Shown: in pieces, positions 8,814 through 17,574 of the stretch | Numbering within the stretch: position 1 is the stretch's first letter | Layout: every line of letters begins with the position of its first letter | DNA from: Streptomyces spongiae | GTDB lineage: Bacteria; Actinomycetota; Actinomycetes; Streptomycetales; Streptomycetaceae | Direction of reading: 5' to 3' | DNA: 64,000 nt | NCBI RefSeq assembly: GCF_009377185.1 | Contig: NZ_VJZC01000004.1 | Location: 18,144 to 82,143, forward strand | The notes under the pieces: model-generated | Databases searched by the model: none | Seen by the model: the letters and a program-made list of their open reading frames with translations, nothing else | What the model was told of the DNA's origin: nothing | Translations under genes and position numbers: made by a program

Positions 8814-10997
8814 TCAGTCGACTTCGCAGATCTGCTGGAGCCGGGCGATGATCTCCTCGGTGCCGGCTATGGCGGCGCGTTCGAGAATCTTGCTGATGCT
8901 CGGTGACGCCTCGGCCCCCGTCACGCGCTGCACCGGCTGGTCCAGCCAGTCGAACAGGCGGCGCTGTATCTCGTCAGCGAGCCAGCCGCCGTAGGACGTG
9001 CCCACGGCCCCCTGCTCGACGATGAGGACGTTGTTGGTCTTCTTGACGCTCTGCTCAATGGCCTCCCAGTCGACGTCGGCCCGGTTCAGCCACCGCAGAT
9101 CGATGACATCCGCGTCGACCGTCCTGACCGCGTCCAGAGCCTCCAGGCACCGGTCCACCATCGACAGGTAGGAAATGATCGTCAGATCCTGGCCTCGTCG
9201 TCTGAAGGCGGCTTTGCCGATCGGAACGCAGTAGTCGAAGTCGTCGACCGGTCCGATGCCCGACGAGGTGTACAGATCGACGTGCTCCAGGACCACGACC
9301 GGGTCCTTGCAGCGCAGGGCGCTGTTCATCAGTCCCACGTAGTCGAAGGGCGTGCTCGGTGCGACGATGCGCAGGCCGGGGGCTGACGCCAGGATCCCCG
9401 CGGGGTCCATGGTGTGCTGGGAACCGTAGCCCGTGCCGGTGGCGATCTTGCTGCGCAGCACGAAGGGCACGTCACTGTCGCCACCGAACATGTGCCGGGC
9501 TTTGGCCACCTGGTTGAACAACTGGTCGGCGGCCACCCACATGAAGTCGGCGTACATCAGTTCCACGACCGGCGTGTAGCGTCCGTCCAGGGCGATGCCG
9601 CCGCCGAGCCCGACAAAGGCGTTCTCGCTGATGGGTGTTCCCAGAACACGGCCCGGGAAGTTCTCGGGGAGATTCTTGGTGGCACCGTTCGTGCCACCCC
9701 TCAGCTTGTGGACGTCCTCGCCCATGACGACGACACTTTCGTCCTGTGCCATGCGCCGCTCCATGACCTTGCTGACCACGTCGATGAACTTGACGGTGTC
9801 GGTGGCGCCACTGAAAGTGTCCGCTTCCTCGAACCGGACGCCGTCGAACTCGCTCAGGTCACCGCGGACGCCGACGTCGACGAAGGTGGTCCGGGGCCAC
9901 TCCGACGGCTTGATCCGCCGTTGACCCGGCTTGCCGCCGGGTTCCGGTTCCAGCAGCTCGTCGTCGATTTCCGAAAGGGTGGCGGTGATGTCGGCGGCGG
10001 CCTGGTCGATCTCCTCCTGGCTCGCGAGTTCACGCCGCAGGATCTGCCGCTCGAGCAGGGCGAGCGGGTCCCGCTCGCGCCAGGCCTTCTCCTCGGCCTT
10101 GTCCCGGTACCCGAAGGCGCTGCCGGGGTACGGACCGTTCTGGTGGAAGAACCGGTACAGATCCGCCTCGATGATCGTCGGGCCGCCCCCTGAGCGCATC
10201 ACCGCAACGGCTTCCTGCATCGCCAGACAGACGGCCACGGGGTCCATGCCGTCCACGCGCCAGCTGGGGATGTTGAACCCAAGGCCGCGGGCGGACAGCC
10301 GCGGCTCGGCGGTCACCTCGGCCACGTGCGTGGAGACCGCGTACTGGTTGTTCTCGATGAAGAAGCAGACCGGCAGCTTCCACGCGGCGGCGAGATTGAA
10401 CGTCTCCAGCACCGAGCCGATATTCACCGCGCCGTCACCGAAGTAGGTCACGGAGACGGCATCGGAGCCCGCCTGTCGGTGGGCCCAGGCGAAGCCGGCA
10501 GCCTGCGGGACACCGCCGCCGACGATGGCGTTGGTACCCATCGCTCCGGCATCGCGCCACTGCAGGTGCATGGATCCACCGCGGCCCCGGCAGAACCCCC
10601 GTTCGAGACCGCAGATCTCGGCCAGCGTGCGCTCCACAACCGTCCGCACGCTCGGTGTGATCTTCTGGAGTGATCCGGACGGGGCGTCAGCGACATGCGC
10701 GAAGGCCTTGGCCAGGAACTGGTGGTGTCCGCGGTGGGTGCCGTTGATGGAGTCGTCGTCGCGCAGCGGCTGCACGGAACCGACGGCCCCGCCCTCCTGG
10801 CCGATGCTCGAGTGGGCGGGGCCGTGGATCAGGCCTTGCCCGGCGAGCTCCAGTACGTGCTCCTCGAAACGGCGGATCCACAACAGGTGACTGAACATGC
10901 GGCGCAGGACATCGCCCTCGACGCTGTCCCAGTCCTTCTCCGTGGATCGCAGTTCCACCCAGTTCGACGCCGCGCGCAGCCTGTGGTGCGTGGCCAT
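8814..10997 (-). CDS. 2-oxoacid dehydrogenase E1, fused alpha and beta subunits
   Basis: Thiamine-diphosphate enzyme that decarboxylates a 2-oxoacid and transfers the acyl group to the E2 lipoyl arm. The 727-residue chain carries an alpha part (about 30-350) with GDGAVNIG and IENNQYAVST, the GDG...N diphosphate site, and a beta part (about 390-725) with VVMGEDV, DFMWVAADQLFNQ and VLEHVDLY. In many bacteria these are two genes; here they are joined by a linker rich in acidic and proline residues. The start at 10997 was chosen because GAGGAGG sits just upstream; the frame stays open for 15 more codons. A palindrome at 11043-11054 lies 46 bp upstream of the start, fitting control by the GntR regulator encoded at 11681. 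Confidence 0.92.
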   Translation of the reverse strand: MATHHRLRAASNWVELRSTEKDWDSVEGDVLRRMFSHLLWIRRFEEHVLELAGQGLIHGPAHSSIGQEGGAVGSVQPLRDDDSINGTHRGHHQFLAKAFAHVADAPSGSLQKITPSVRTVVERTLAEICGLERGFCRGRGGSMHLQWRDAGAMGTNAIVGGGVPQAAGFAWAHRQAGSDAVSVTYFGDGAVNIGSVLETFNLAAAWKLPVCFFIENNQYAVSTHVAEVTAEPRLSARGLGFNIPSWRVDGMDPVAVCLAMQEAVAVMRSGGGPTIIEADLYRFFHQNGPYPGSAFGYRDKAEEKAWRERDPLALLERQILRRELASQEEIDQAAADITATLSEIDDELLEPEPGGKPGQRRIKPSEWPRTTFVDVGVRGDLSEFDGVRFEEADTFSGATDTVKFIDVVSKVMERRMAQDESVVVMGEDVHKLRGGTNGATKNLPENFPGRVLGTPISENAFVGLGGGIALDGRYTPVVELMYADFMWVAADQLFNQVAKARHMFGGDSDVPFVLRSKIATGTGYGSQHTMDPAGILASAPGLRIVAPSTPFDYVGLMNSALRCKDPVVVLEHVDLYTSSGIGPVDDFDYCVPIGKAAFRRRGQDLTIISYLSMVDRCLEALDAVRTVDADVIDLRWLNRADVDWEAIEQSVKKTNNVLIVEQGAVGTSYGGWLADEIQRRLFDWLDQPVQRVTGAEASPSISKILERAAIAGTEEIIARLQQICEVD

Positions 10998-11042
10998 GAA
11001 GCCTCCTCGACGTGGCTTGAAACATCGACGACACTGACACAC

Positions 11043-11054
11043 ATTGGATCCAAT
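11043..11054. promoter_or_regulatory. Palindromic GntR-type operator ATTGGATCCAAT
   Basis: Perfect 12-bp palindrome between the divergent E1 and VOC genes, close to the E1 start. A near copy lies at 11117-11128. Symmetric AT-flanked sites like this are common for FCD-type GntR regulators, one of which is encoded at 11681. Confidence 0.65.
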
Positions 11055-11116
11055 GACAAGCCGTGCGTCTTGATCTCACCAGGTGTTTCCGGCTTAGATG
11101 GAGCTGACAGCTCCTG

Positions 11117-11128
11117 ATCGGATCCAAT
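11117..11128. promoter_or_regulatory. Second GntR-type operator ATCGGATCCAAT
   Basis: One base different from the palindrome at 11043-11054 and 74 bp away, just 11 bp before the VOC start codon. The pair suggests one regulator controls both divergent transcripts. Confidence 0.62.
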
Positions 11129-11139
11129 GAGGGATAGCT

Positions 11140-11694
11140 ATGACGGCGTCACCATCCGGACTGCCCGGACTCGCGGGGATTGATCACTTCGGATTCACGG
11201 TCCCCGACCTCGAAGAGGCGCGGCAGTTCCTCGTCGATGTCCTGGGATGTGAGTACATGTACACACTCGGCCCCTACCAGGACGACGGAACCTGGATGTC
11301 GGACCACCTCAACGTGGCACCCGACACGGTGATGCGCCGCCTGCACTTCTTCCGCTGCGGCGGAGCCGCGATCTTCGAGGTGTTCGCGTACGAGGCCGCG
11401 GACCAGCGCCGAGAACAGCCCAGGAACAGCGATATCGGTGGTCACCATGTCGCCCTCTACGTCAATGACCTCGACGCAGCCGTCGCATACCTGCGGGAAC
11501 GCGACGTCCGCGTACTCGGCGCTCCGACGGCGAGCAAGGGCCCCAGTGAAGGACAGCGGTGGGTGTACTTCCTCGCACCCTGGGGCATGCAGTTCGAACT
11601 CGTCTCGTACCCGGGTGGCAAGGCCTTCGATAGGCTCCCCTCACCAGCTCAGATCAAGAAGCAGCCGCACTGGAGGGCATGTGGCGACGACTAA
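11140..11694 (+). CDS. VOC-superfamily (glyoxalase/dioxygenase-fold) protein
   Basis: Small metal-binding-fold protein of 184 residues with two paired beta-alpha-beta-beta-beta units. GIDHFGFTVPDLEEA opens the first, and GHHVALYVNDLDAAV opens the second. The candidate metal ligands are the His residues in those motifs plus the Glu in FELVSYPGG. Members include lactoylglutathione lyases, extradiol dioxygenases and epimerases, so the reaction is not assigned. It is divergent from the E1-E2-malic enzyme operon, and its last 14 bp overlap the GntR gene. It is therefore likely part of the same 2-oxoacid or aldehyde metabolism unit. Confidence 0.85.
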   Translation: MTASPSGLPGLAGIDHFGFTVPDLEEARQFLVDVLGCEYMYTLGPYQDDGTWMSDHLNVAPDTVMRRLHFFRCGGAAIFEVFAYEAADQRREQPRNSDIGGHHVALYVNDLDAAVAYLRERDVRVLGAPTASKGPSEGQRWVYFLAPWGMQFELVSYPGGKAFDRLPSPAQIKKQPHWRACGDD

Positions 11695-12349
11695 GGCAGC
11701 ACTCAGGCCTGGCGTGGCCAGCCGGCGCATCGCCGAGCACCTGCGCGAGCAGATCCTCGCCGGGCGGCTGTCACCTGGTGAACGCATCGTCCAGGACGAA
11801 CTCGCCGCGCAGTTCGGCGCGAGCCGGCTGCCCGTCCGGGAAGCACTGCGCATACTGGAATCCTCCGGCCTGGTGACCCTGCGCTCCAGCACCGGAGCCT
11901 GGGTTTCCACGATGGAACAGCGCGACTGCGAGATCGCCTACAAGATCCGCGAACGGGTCGAGCCGCTCGCCCTGGCGGAATCGATCCCCGCGCTGCGCGA
12001 CACCGACATCGACCGGATCGAGGAGATCCAGGCACAGATCGAGGCCACCGACGATGTCGAGGACTTCCTGCGCCTGGACCGCGAGCTGCACACACTCACC
12101 TACAGCGGCTGCACCAGCACCGAGCTCGGCAGCATGGTCAACCGCTACTGGGACATGACGCAGCACTATCGACGCGCGTTCACCCGCATGGCGACCCTGG
12201 ACCGGAAATGGGTCCTCAACGCCGAGCACCGGCTGCTCATCGAGGCCATCCGGCGCCGGGACGTCGAAACAGCGGAACACGTGCTCATCGGCCACATCAA
12301 ACGCACTCGCCTTGAGCTCCTGCGCCACCCTGAGGTGTTCTCCGGCTAG
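11681..12349 (+). CDS. GntR-family regulator, FCD subfamily
   Basis: Transcription factor of 222 residues. The N-terminal winged helix-turn-helix shows LREQILAGRLSPGERI and FGASRLPVREALRILES; the C-terminal all-helical FCD domain carries the scattered Asp/His ligand pattern, including DRELHTLTY and EHRLLIEAI. The GTG at 11681 is preceded by GGAGGG and lies inside the end of the VOC gene, giving a 14-bp overlap that indicates coupled translation. The two palindromes at 11043 and 11117 are its most likely targets, making it a local, autoregulating repressor whose ligand would be a carboxylate used by the E1-E2 operon. Ligand identity is inference. Confidence 0.9.
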   Translation: MATTKAALRPGVASRRIAEHLREQILAGRLSPGERIVQDELAAQFGASRLPVREALRILESSGLVTLRSSTGAWVSTMEQRDCEIAYKIRERVEPLALAESIPALRDTDIDRIEEIQAQIEATDDVEDFLRLDRELHTLTYSGCTSTELGSMVNRYWDMTQHYRRAFTRMATLDRKWVLNAEHRLLIEAIRRRDVETAEHVLIGHIKRTRLELLRHPEVFSG

Positions 12350-12605
12350 TGTGATGCGCCTGAAATCGCGGGCTCAAATCTGTCGCTGGTTGTCCTGCGC
12401 CGGAGATCCGTCGGCAGAAGCGGGCTGGGCGGTCGGGGATTTCTTCGGCTGTCTTGGTCCGGAGAACGGCTCGGGGTCTTCGTTCCATTACCTGACCCAT
12501 GCGGACATCGTGCGCGCGGCGGAAACCTCCGTCGCGGAGATCACCGGGGAACACCTTCCATACCTGCGGTCCTCGGCGTGCCGGGTCGGCGCGACGGGCG
12601 CCCCG

Positions 12606-13883
12606 CTACCCCCGGCTGACGCCCGCTTCGGCGGTGCGACGGGTGTGCTCGGCGGCCACGAGGCGCGTGCAGAGCAGTACCGCGGCGGCCACGAGGACCA
12701 CGAACACGAGCATCACCACCCGCGGGGACACGTACCGGGACGCCACACCCAGCCCCACGACCGGGACGGACAGGCCGACGTAGGCGCCCAGGAAGAAACC
12801 CGCCAGCACCTCCGCACGGGATTCGGGCCGCGCCGTCGCCCCGGCAGCGGTCAGCGCGCCGCGGAAAGCCAGACCGCCACCCGCCCCGGACAGCACTCCG
12901 CCGACCACGAACATCGTCAGGTCGGGCAGCCACATCCCGGCTGTCAGCAGCGCCAGGCCGGGGATCAGCAACAGCGGCCCCGTGGACAACGTCCGCTGCA
13001 GCGTGGCCCGGCTGAGCGAGATCTGCGCGACGGCACCGGACGCGAACGCGCCGAACGCCACCGCGCCGGCCAGCGCATGCGAGTCCTCGTGCAATGTCCC
13101 CGCCAGGAAGGACGGCGCCAGGGAGTTGAACACGCCGTAGACCGCGAAAGCGGCCACGGCGGTGGCGGCGAAGAACATGCGGCGGGCGTGCCTCGGTACG
13201 GCGACCCGTTGCGGGCGGTACCGGGGAGCGGGATCCGGCATGTCTGTCGTTTCGGGCGACAGGGCGATCAGGGCAGCCAGTATGAGCAGAGCGGTGACGA
13301 AGACGATGTACGGCAGCCGCAGCGGCTGTGGCGCGTACTGGGCCAGCAAGCCCGCGACCAGCGGTCCGACGCCGATGCCGCCCAGATTCGCGGCGGTGGC
13401 GACCGTCTGGGCCCACTGCGGTGATCCCTTCATGCCTGCGGTCGTCCCGAGATGTAGCTCGCCCAGGTAGGCGGTGGCCGTCGCGGTGGTCAGCCCAACC
13501 GAGACGCCACAGACGATCCGGGCCACCAACAGCCCGGGCAGACTGGGCTCGAAAAGGAAGATCAACCCACTCACCGCGCTCACCAGCAGAGCGGGCACCA
13601 GCACTCGTTTGCGTCCGACCCAGTCGGAGACGTGACCACCGAAGAACAGGCTGGCGATCACGCCGATCGCGTACGCCGCGTAGATGACCGTGACCATGAT
13701 CGTGGAGAAGTGGTCGCGACGCTGATAGAGGACGTAGAGAGGAGTGGGGACAGCGGAGAACCCCATGTTCACCAGGAACGCGAGCGTCGCGACCCAGAAA
13801 CCGAACGAGTGATGCCGACGGCGGGCGTGAGGAGAACGGGACCGATCGGCCCGGGCCCTTCCGGCTGAGATGACAGAAGACAT
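12606..13883 (-). CDS. MFS transporter
   Basis: Membrane protein of about 425 residues with twelve predicted spans. The loop GHVSDWVGRKRVL between spans 2 and 3 is the major-facilitator signature. The protein begins with a basic cytoplasmic stretch rich in Arg and His. The ATG at 13883 follows GAGAAGG; a GTG eight codons earlier is possible but lacks a better site. It is divergently transcribed from a LysR regulator with fewer than 80 bp between starts, the usual layout for a LysR-controlled exporter. Substrate is unknown; drug or metabolite efflux is the default reading. Confidence 0.88.
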   Translation of the reverse strand: MSSVISAGRARADRSRSPHARRRHHSFGFWVATLAFLVNMGFSAVPTPLYVLYQRRDHFSTIMVTVIYAAYAIGVIASLFFGGHVSDWVGRKRVLVPALLVSAVSGLIFLFEPSLPGLLVARIVCGVSVGLTTATATAYLGELHLGTTAGMKGSPQWAQTVATAANLGGIGVGPLVAGLLAQYAPQPLRLPYIVFVTALLILAALIALSPETTDMPDPAPRYRPQRVAVPRHARRMFFAATAVAAFAVYGVFNSLAPSFLAGTLHEDSHALAGAVAFGAFASGAVAQISLSRATLQRTLSTGPLLLIPGLALLTAGMWLPDLTMFVVGGVLSGAGGGLAFRGALTAAGATARPESRAEVLAGFFLGAYVGLSVPVVGLGVASRYVSPRVVMLVFVVLVAAAVLLCTRLVAAEHTRRTAEAGVSRG

Positions 13884-13960
13884 GCAGCTCAGCCTTCTCC
13901 GGACCACATTATGGTGTCCAACGAAGAATATCGATGGCGATCATCAATGGGGAGCATGAT

Positions 13961-14851
13961 GTGGAGCTTCGGCACCTTGCGCACTTCCTCGCCGTAGCCG
14001 AGGAGCGCAGCTTCACCAGGGCGTCGCAACGCCTCCACCTCGTGCAGTCGACGCTCTCGGTTTCCATCCGCGCCCTGGAGCGTGAGCTCGGCGGGCGCCT
14101 CTTCGATCGCACTACCCACCCGGTGGCACTCACCGACGCCGGCAGGGCGCTGCTTCCCGAGGCGCGTACCGCTCTGGCCGCTGTGGACGCCGCCCGGGAC
14201 GCGGTCGCCGCCGCCCACGGCGGACTGCGCGGCACCGTCCACGTCGGCATCATGCACTCGCTGTCGCTGATCGACCTGGCCGGGCTTCTGACCAGGTACC
14301 ACCAGGAGCGCCCGCAGGTGCGGATCGTCCCGGGCACAGCTCTGGGCGGCTCCGCCGAACTGGCGGCCAAGGTGGCCGACGGCACCCTCGATCTCGCCTT
14401 CGCCGCTCTCCCCGGCGACTATCCGAGCGGTCTGACGGTTCGTCCACTCGCCTCGGAGCCCCTGCTACTGGCCTGTCCGCAGAGCCACCCTCTCGCCCGG
14501 CAGGAGTTGATCCCGCTCACGGAACTCGACGGCGGACGCTTCGTGGACTTCCCGGTCGGCTGGGGAACCCGGGCCAGTGTCGACCAGGTCTTCCTGCGGG
14601 CCGGCCTCCGACGCGAGATCGCGGTCGAGGTGACCGACATCCCCATGGTCGTCGACCTGGTCAGGGCCGGCTTCGGCTGCGCCTTCCTGAGCGGCTCGCT
14701 GATCTCCGCTTCTGGCGCCGACAACCTCGCCCTGCGCCCGGTCCACCCCGAGCCCCGCTTCGAGGTTTCGCTCATCACTTCCGCGCACCGGCGGTACTCC
14801 GCCGCGGCCCGAGCCTTTCTCGACCTGGTTCTGGCCGGCCACGCGGAATAA
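13961..14851 (+). CDS. LysR-family regulator
   Basis: Transcription factor of about 296 residues. The N-terminal helix-turn-helix reads ELRHLAHFLAVAEERSFTR followed by SQRLHLVQSTLS; the rest is a two-lobed substrate-binding domain beginning near GTVHVGIMHS. GTG at 13961 is preferred because GGGGAG (13949-13954) precedes it and LysR proteins usually begin at this point; an in-frame ATG at 13934 is the alternative. It most likely controls the divergent MFS gene and itself from the shared intergenic region. Confidence 0.9.
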   Translation: MELRHLAHFLAVAEERSFTRASQRLHLVQSTLSVSIRALERELGGRLFDRTTHPVALTDAGRALLPEARTALAAVDAARDAVAAAHGGLRGTVHVGIMHSLSLIDLAGLLTRYHQERPQVRIVPGTALGGSAELAAKVADGTLDLAFAALPGDYPSGLTVRPLASEPLLLACPQSHPLARQELIPLTELDGGRFVDFPVGWGTRASVDQVFLRAGLRREIAVEVTDIPMVVDLVRAGFGCAFLSGSLISASGADNLALRPVHPEPRFEVSLITSAHRRYSAAARAFLDLVLAGHAE

Positions 14852-15232
14852 CCCGGGAGTCGGGGGCGTCGCCTCGCCAGGACTCGGATCCAGCCCTTTG
14901 TGAGCGGCGCGGATCGTGTGTGGTGCGGATCGTGTGTGTGGTGCGGAAGGAAACGGGAGGGACGTGCGCTCTCCGGGCCCTGGCATCCAGGGGGGAGAGG
15001 CTGCACAGCCGACTCGGTTGCCGGTCGTCAAGTCAGGTGACAGCGCCTGGTTACGCAGGAAACAGAGCGCCGCGCCGCTCCTCCCCCGCCGAAATCCGCA
15101 CGCGAGAGTGATGGGCGTCACAGACGCGTATGTTGTGGGACCCCGGCAGGAGGTTTAGCGTTCAACTAATGGCAATCGGTTGCGCATCGGCTTAAGCCGA
15201 CCCCGACGCCCTCTTCTCCCAGGAGACGCCTC
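14852..15232. other. Intergenic region upstream of the isochorismatase-fold gene
   Basis: About 380 bp without a gene. It contains two imperfect tandem copies of GCGGATCGTGTGTGG at 14909-14942 and the palindrome at 15172-15183 near the promoter of the next gene. Confidence 0.5.
15172..15183. promoter_or_regulatory. Palindromic operator GCAATCGGTTGC
   Basis: GCAA/TTGC arms around a TCGG centre, 50 bp before the start codon at 15233. It is the exact reverse complement of the 12-mer at 5894-5905, about 9.3 kb away, upstream of the permease side. A LacI-type regulator is the likeliest ligand. Confidence 0.55.
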
Positions 15233-15922
15233 ATGTCGAATCAGAGCAATCTCATCGACCCCGCGGACAGCGTCCTGCTCATGGTGGATCACCAGAGCGG
15301 GCTGCTCCAGATCGTCGATGACCTGCCCATCAGCGAACTTCGGACCAACGTCAGCGCCCTCGTCAAGGCCGCGACTCTGGCCGGCGTCCCCGTGGTGGCC
15401 ACCGCCTCTGTCCCCGAGGGCCCCAACGGCCCGCTGATCCCCGAGATCCTCGGGAACGCACCGCACACGATCTACGTCCAGCGTCACGGTGAGATCAACG
15501 CCTGGGACGTCGCGGGCTTCCGCCGCGCCGTCGAGCAGACCGGCCGCCGAACCCTGATCATCGCGGGCATCATGACCAGCATCTGTGTCGTCGAGCCCGC
15601 CCTCGCCGCTCTCGCTGACGGCTACCGCGTCTACGCGGTCATCGATGCCTCCGGCACCTACTCCGAGGTGGCGCAGCGTGTCTCGATCGAGCGCCTGAGC
15701 CGCGCCGGCGTCACCGTGGTCGACACCCTGGGCGTCGCCGCCGAACTGCAGAAGACCTGGGCGCGCGAGGACGCGCTGCAGTGGGGCGGTGTCTACGCCG
15801 GAGTCAGTGCGGGATACGCCGCGGTCATCGAGTCCGTGATGCGCGCACAGGCCGAGGCCGGCGTCGGTGAGGGAGCAGCGGCCGAGGTCAGTTGGGCCGC
15901 GGCTCGGGGGCAGCTCATGTGA
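15233..15922 (+). CDS. Isochorismatase-fold cysteine hydrolase, YcaC-like
   Basis: Cytoplasmic hydrolase of 229 residues. LLMVDHQSGLL holds the catalytic Asp and GIMTSICVVEPAL the nucleophilic Cys of the family. The segment RHGEINAWD is characteristic of YcaC-type members and replaces the usual Lys-containing loop, so the full Asp-Lys-Cys triad is not obvious. The C-terminus is longer than in YcaC by roughly 20 residues and Ala/Glu-rich. Related enzymes hydrolyse small amides or ureides, in keeping with the amidohydrolases and NCS1 permease in this region. The shared palindrome with the permease side suggests common regulation. Confidence 0.85.
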   Translation: MSNQSNLIDPADSVLLMVDHQSGLLQIVDDLPISELRTNVSALVKAATLAGVPVVATASVPEGPNGPLIPEILGNAPHTIYVQRHGEINAWDVAGFRRAVEQTGRRTLIIAGIMTSICVVEPALAALADGYRVYAVIDASGTYSEVAQRVSIERLSRAGVTVVDTLGVAAELQKTWAREDALQWGGVYAGVSAGYAAVIESVMRAQAEAGVGEGAAAEVSWAAARGQLM

Positions 15923-15930
15923 CCTGGGAT

Positions 15931-15966
15931 CCGCCCTCCGCGCGACGGCCGTCGCGCGGAGGGCGG
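15931..15966. terminator. Perfect 36-bp palindrome, bidirectional terminator
   Basis: The 18-base half CCGCCCTCCGCGCGACGG is followed directly by its exact reverse complement. It begins 9 bp after the isochorismatase-fold stop and faces the end of the convergent AraC gene. In RNA it would form a 16-bp stem with a GGCC loop. Confidence 0.78.
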
Positions 15967-16042
15967 GTGGCCTGCCCGTTTCACGCCCACCCCTGGTGCT
16001 CGCCGCGCGCCTACCTCTCCGACCCGCAGGCGAGCGGTCGGC

Positions 16043-17146
16043 TCAGCCATTGCGGAGCGTCTCGGACGGGAGGACCCCGAAGCGCTGCCGATACACCGCG
16101 GAGAATCGTCCGAGGTGGGTGAAACCCCATCGATAGGCGATCTCGGCAACGGTCGTCTGCTGTGGATCCGCCGACCTCAGGTCCTCGTGAATCCGTTCCA
16201 ACCGCACCGACCGGAGGAACTGCCGCGGAGTCAGATCAAAGTGTTTGCGAAACGCCGATTCCAGAGTGCGGACCGCGACGCCGACCGCGCACGCGATGTC
16301 CTCAACGCTCCAGGGATCCTCAGGATGTGCCTCCATCATCGCGGCGGCGCGCCGAGCGTTGCGTTCGCTCGTGGAGCGGTCCGCCCCGGAAGCGAGCATC
16401 GAGGAGTGGGAGTGGGGCAGGCTCAACAGCATTCCCGTTGCCAGCATCGAACTCATCTCGCGCTCCATCAGCCAGTGTGAGTTGACCGAGAAGGGGTTCG
16501 TGGCGGCCGGTACGAACGCCTGGAGCAGATGGATCCAGGGGCGCACCGTCGGGGAGGTCAGGTCGAGCCTGTTCGCGAACACGATCGGTCGCCGCGAAGG
16601 TGAGCCGGTGAGGGCCTGGAAGGTGCGCTCGACGAGTTCACGGTCCAGTTTGAAGCCCACGACGTGGCTTCGACGGCTCCAGTGATCAAGGGTCGTGTCA
16701 TCCACCGGATTGAAGACACCGGCTGTGTCATCCATCAGCTTCAGCCGTCGTCCGCCTGCGGTGGCTTCGACTGTTCCGGTCGTGGCGATGTTGATGTTGT
16801 AGCCCGTGTCGAGGACGCCGCATTCGATACGCACCGAACGGGAGTAGGTCATGCTGCCGACGGTCACCTGCCCATAACGCTTCACCGCCAGCTCCATACC
16901 GAGACCTCCGTGACCCTCCAGCACGACCAGACGCTGTGGGTAGTACACCTGCGCGCCGAGCTGGCATGCCCACTCGATGTCGTCGGTGCGGTACCGCTCT
17001 ACCGGATTCACCCCTGGTCGAGCAGCATCGAGGTTGTCGTCCCGGCGCGGTCTGTCCTGCCCAGGCCTGGAAAGCGGAAGTGCGGACCCGTCGGTGTGAC
17101 GCACACGCCCAGGCTGCCGGCCGGGTTCGGTCCTGAAGATCGTCAT
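16043..17146 (-). CDS. AraC-family regulator
   Basis: Transcription factor of 367 residues. The N-terminal part (about 60-240) looks like an AraC-binding-like domain, with YSRSVRIECG and HVVGFKLDRELVERTF; the C-terminal hundred residues carry two helix-turn-helix units, SVEDIACAVGVAVRTLESAF and VAEIAYRWGFTHLGRFSAVY. The ATG at 17146 is preceded by AGGAG; the frame is open further upstream without a better site. It is divergent from the amidohydrolase at 17575 with a 428-bp gap and is its likeliest regulator. Effector unknown. Confidence 0.9.
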   Translation of the reverse strand: MTIFRTEPGRQPGRVRHTDGSALPLSRPGQDRPRRDDNLDAARPGVNPVERYRTDDIEWACQLGAQVYYPQRLVVLEGHGGLGMELAVKRYGQVTVGSMTYSRSVRIECGVLDTGYNINIATTGTVEATAGGRRLKLMDDTAGVFNPVDDTTLDHWSRRSHVVGFKLDRELVERTFQALTGSPSRRPIVFANRLDLTSPTVRPWIHLLQAFVPAATNPFSVNSHWLMEREMSSMLATGMLLSLPHSHSSMLASGADRSTSERNARRAAAMMEAHPEDPWSVEDIACAVGVAVRTLESAFRKHFDLTPRQFLRSVRLERIHEDLRSADPQQTTVAEIAYRWGFTHLGRFSAVYRQRFGVLPSETLRNG

Positions 17147-17574
17147 CGCGTATCTCCTGTCAGCCAGGATTGTGTCCATGTATTTGACAACCGGGCCGGC
17201 GCGCGCAGCAAGCTGTGCGCCACCTGCCGATCTGTCGAGGGCGGCCGGCTTGTCGCAGGCGCGAAGTGGATAGCGCGCGACGATTAGTGGCCACCGTGAA
17301 CAGCTCAAGCGCTCTACCGTTCCGACGTGAACAGGGGCCCGGTGAAGCAGGAAACATCCCGGCAGGTCCGGTCGCGCTGGTGTCCGGCGTGTGTGTGCTG
17401 AGCGCGCGTTCCCCCGAGGGCAGACGGCTGGGCACGATGGCGCTGTACTTCTCGCGGCCGTAGTCGCGCCGCCACGCCGACGAAGCGCTTCGCAAGCAGT
17501 CGAACAAGTGTACGTCTACGCCAATCGCCAAGCGCAGCGCAGCCGCGGCTGCGCTGGGTCTTAAGGAGACCGAC
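17147..17574. other. Divergent promoter region between AraC and amidohydrolase genes
   Basis: No gene is recognisable here. TAAGGAG (about 17561-17567) before the ATG at 17575 is the ribosome binding site of the amidohydrolase. The rest should carry both promoters and the AraC site, but no clear direct repeat was found by eye. Confidence 0.45.

Noticed and set aside
12350..12605. Gap between GntR and MFS genes checked for a small gene or terminator
   Set aside because: Frames there are short or biased shadows and no strong inverted repeat was found.
14909..14942. Tandem GCGGATCGTGTGTGG considered as regulatory iterons or an origin
   Set aside because: Only two imperfect copies, no AT-rich segment or replication gene nearby.
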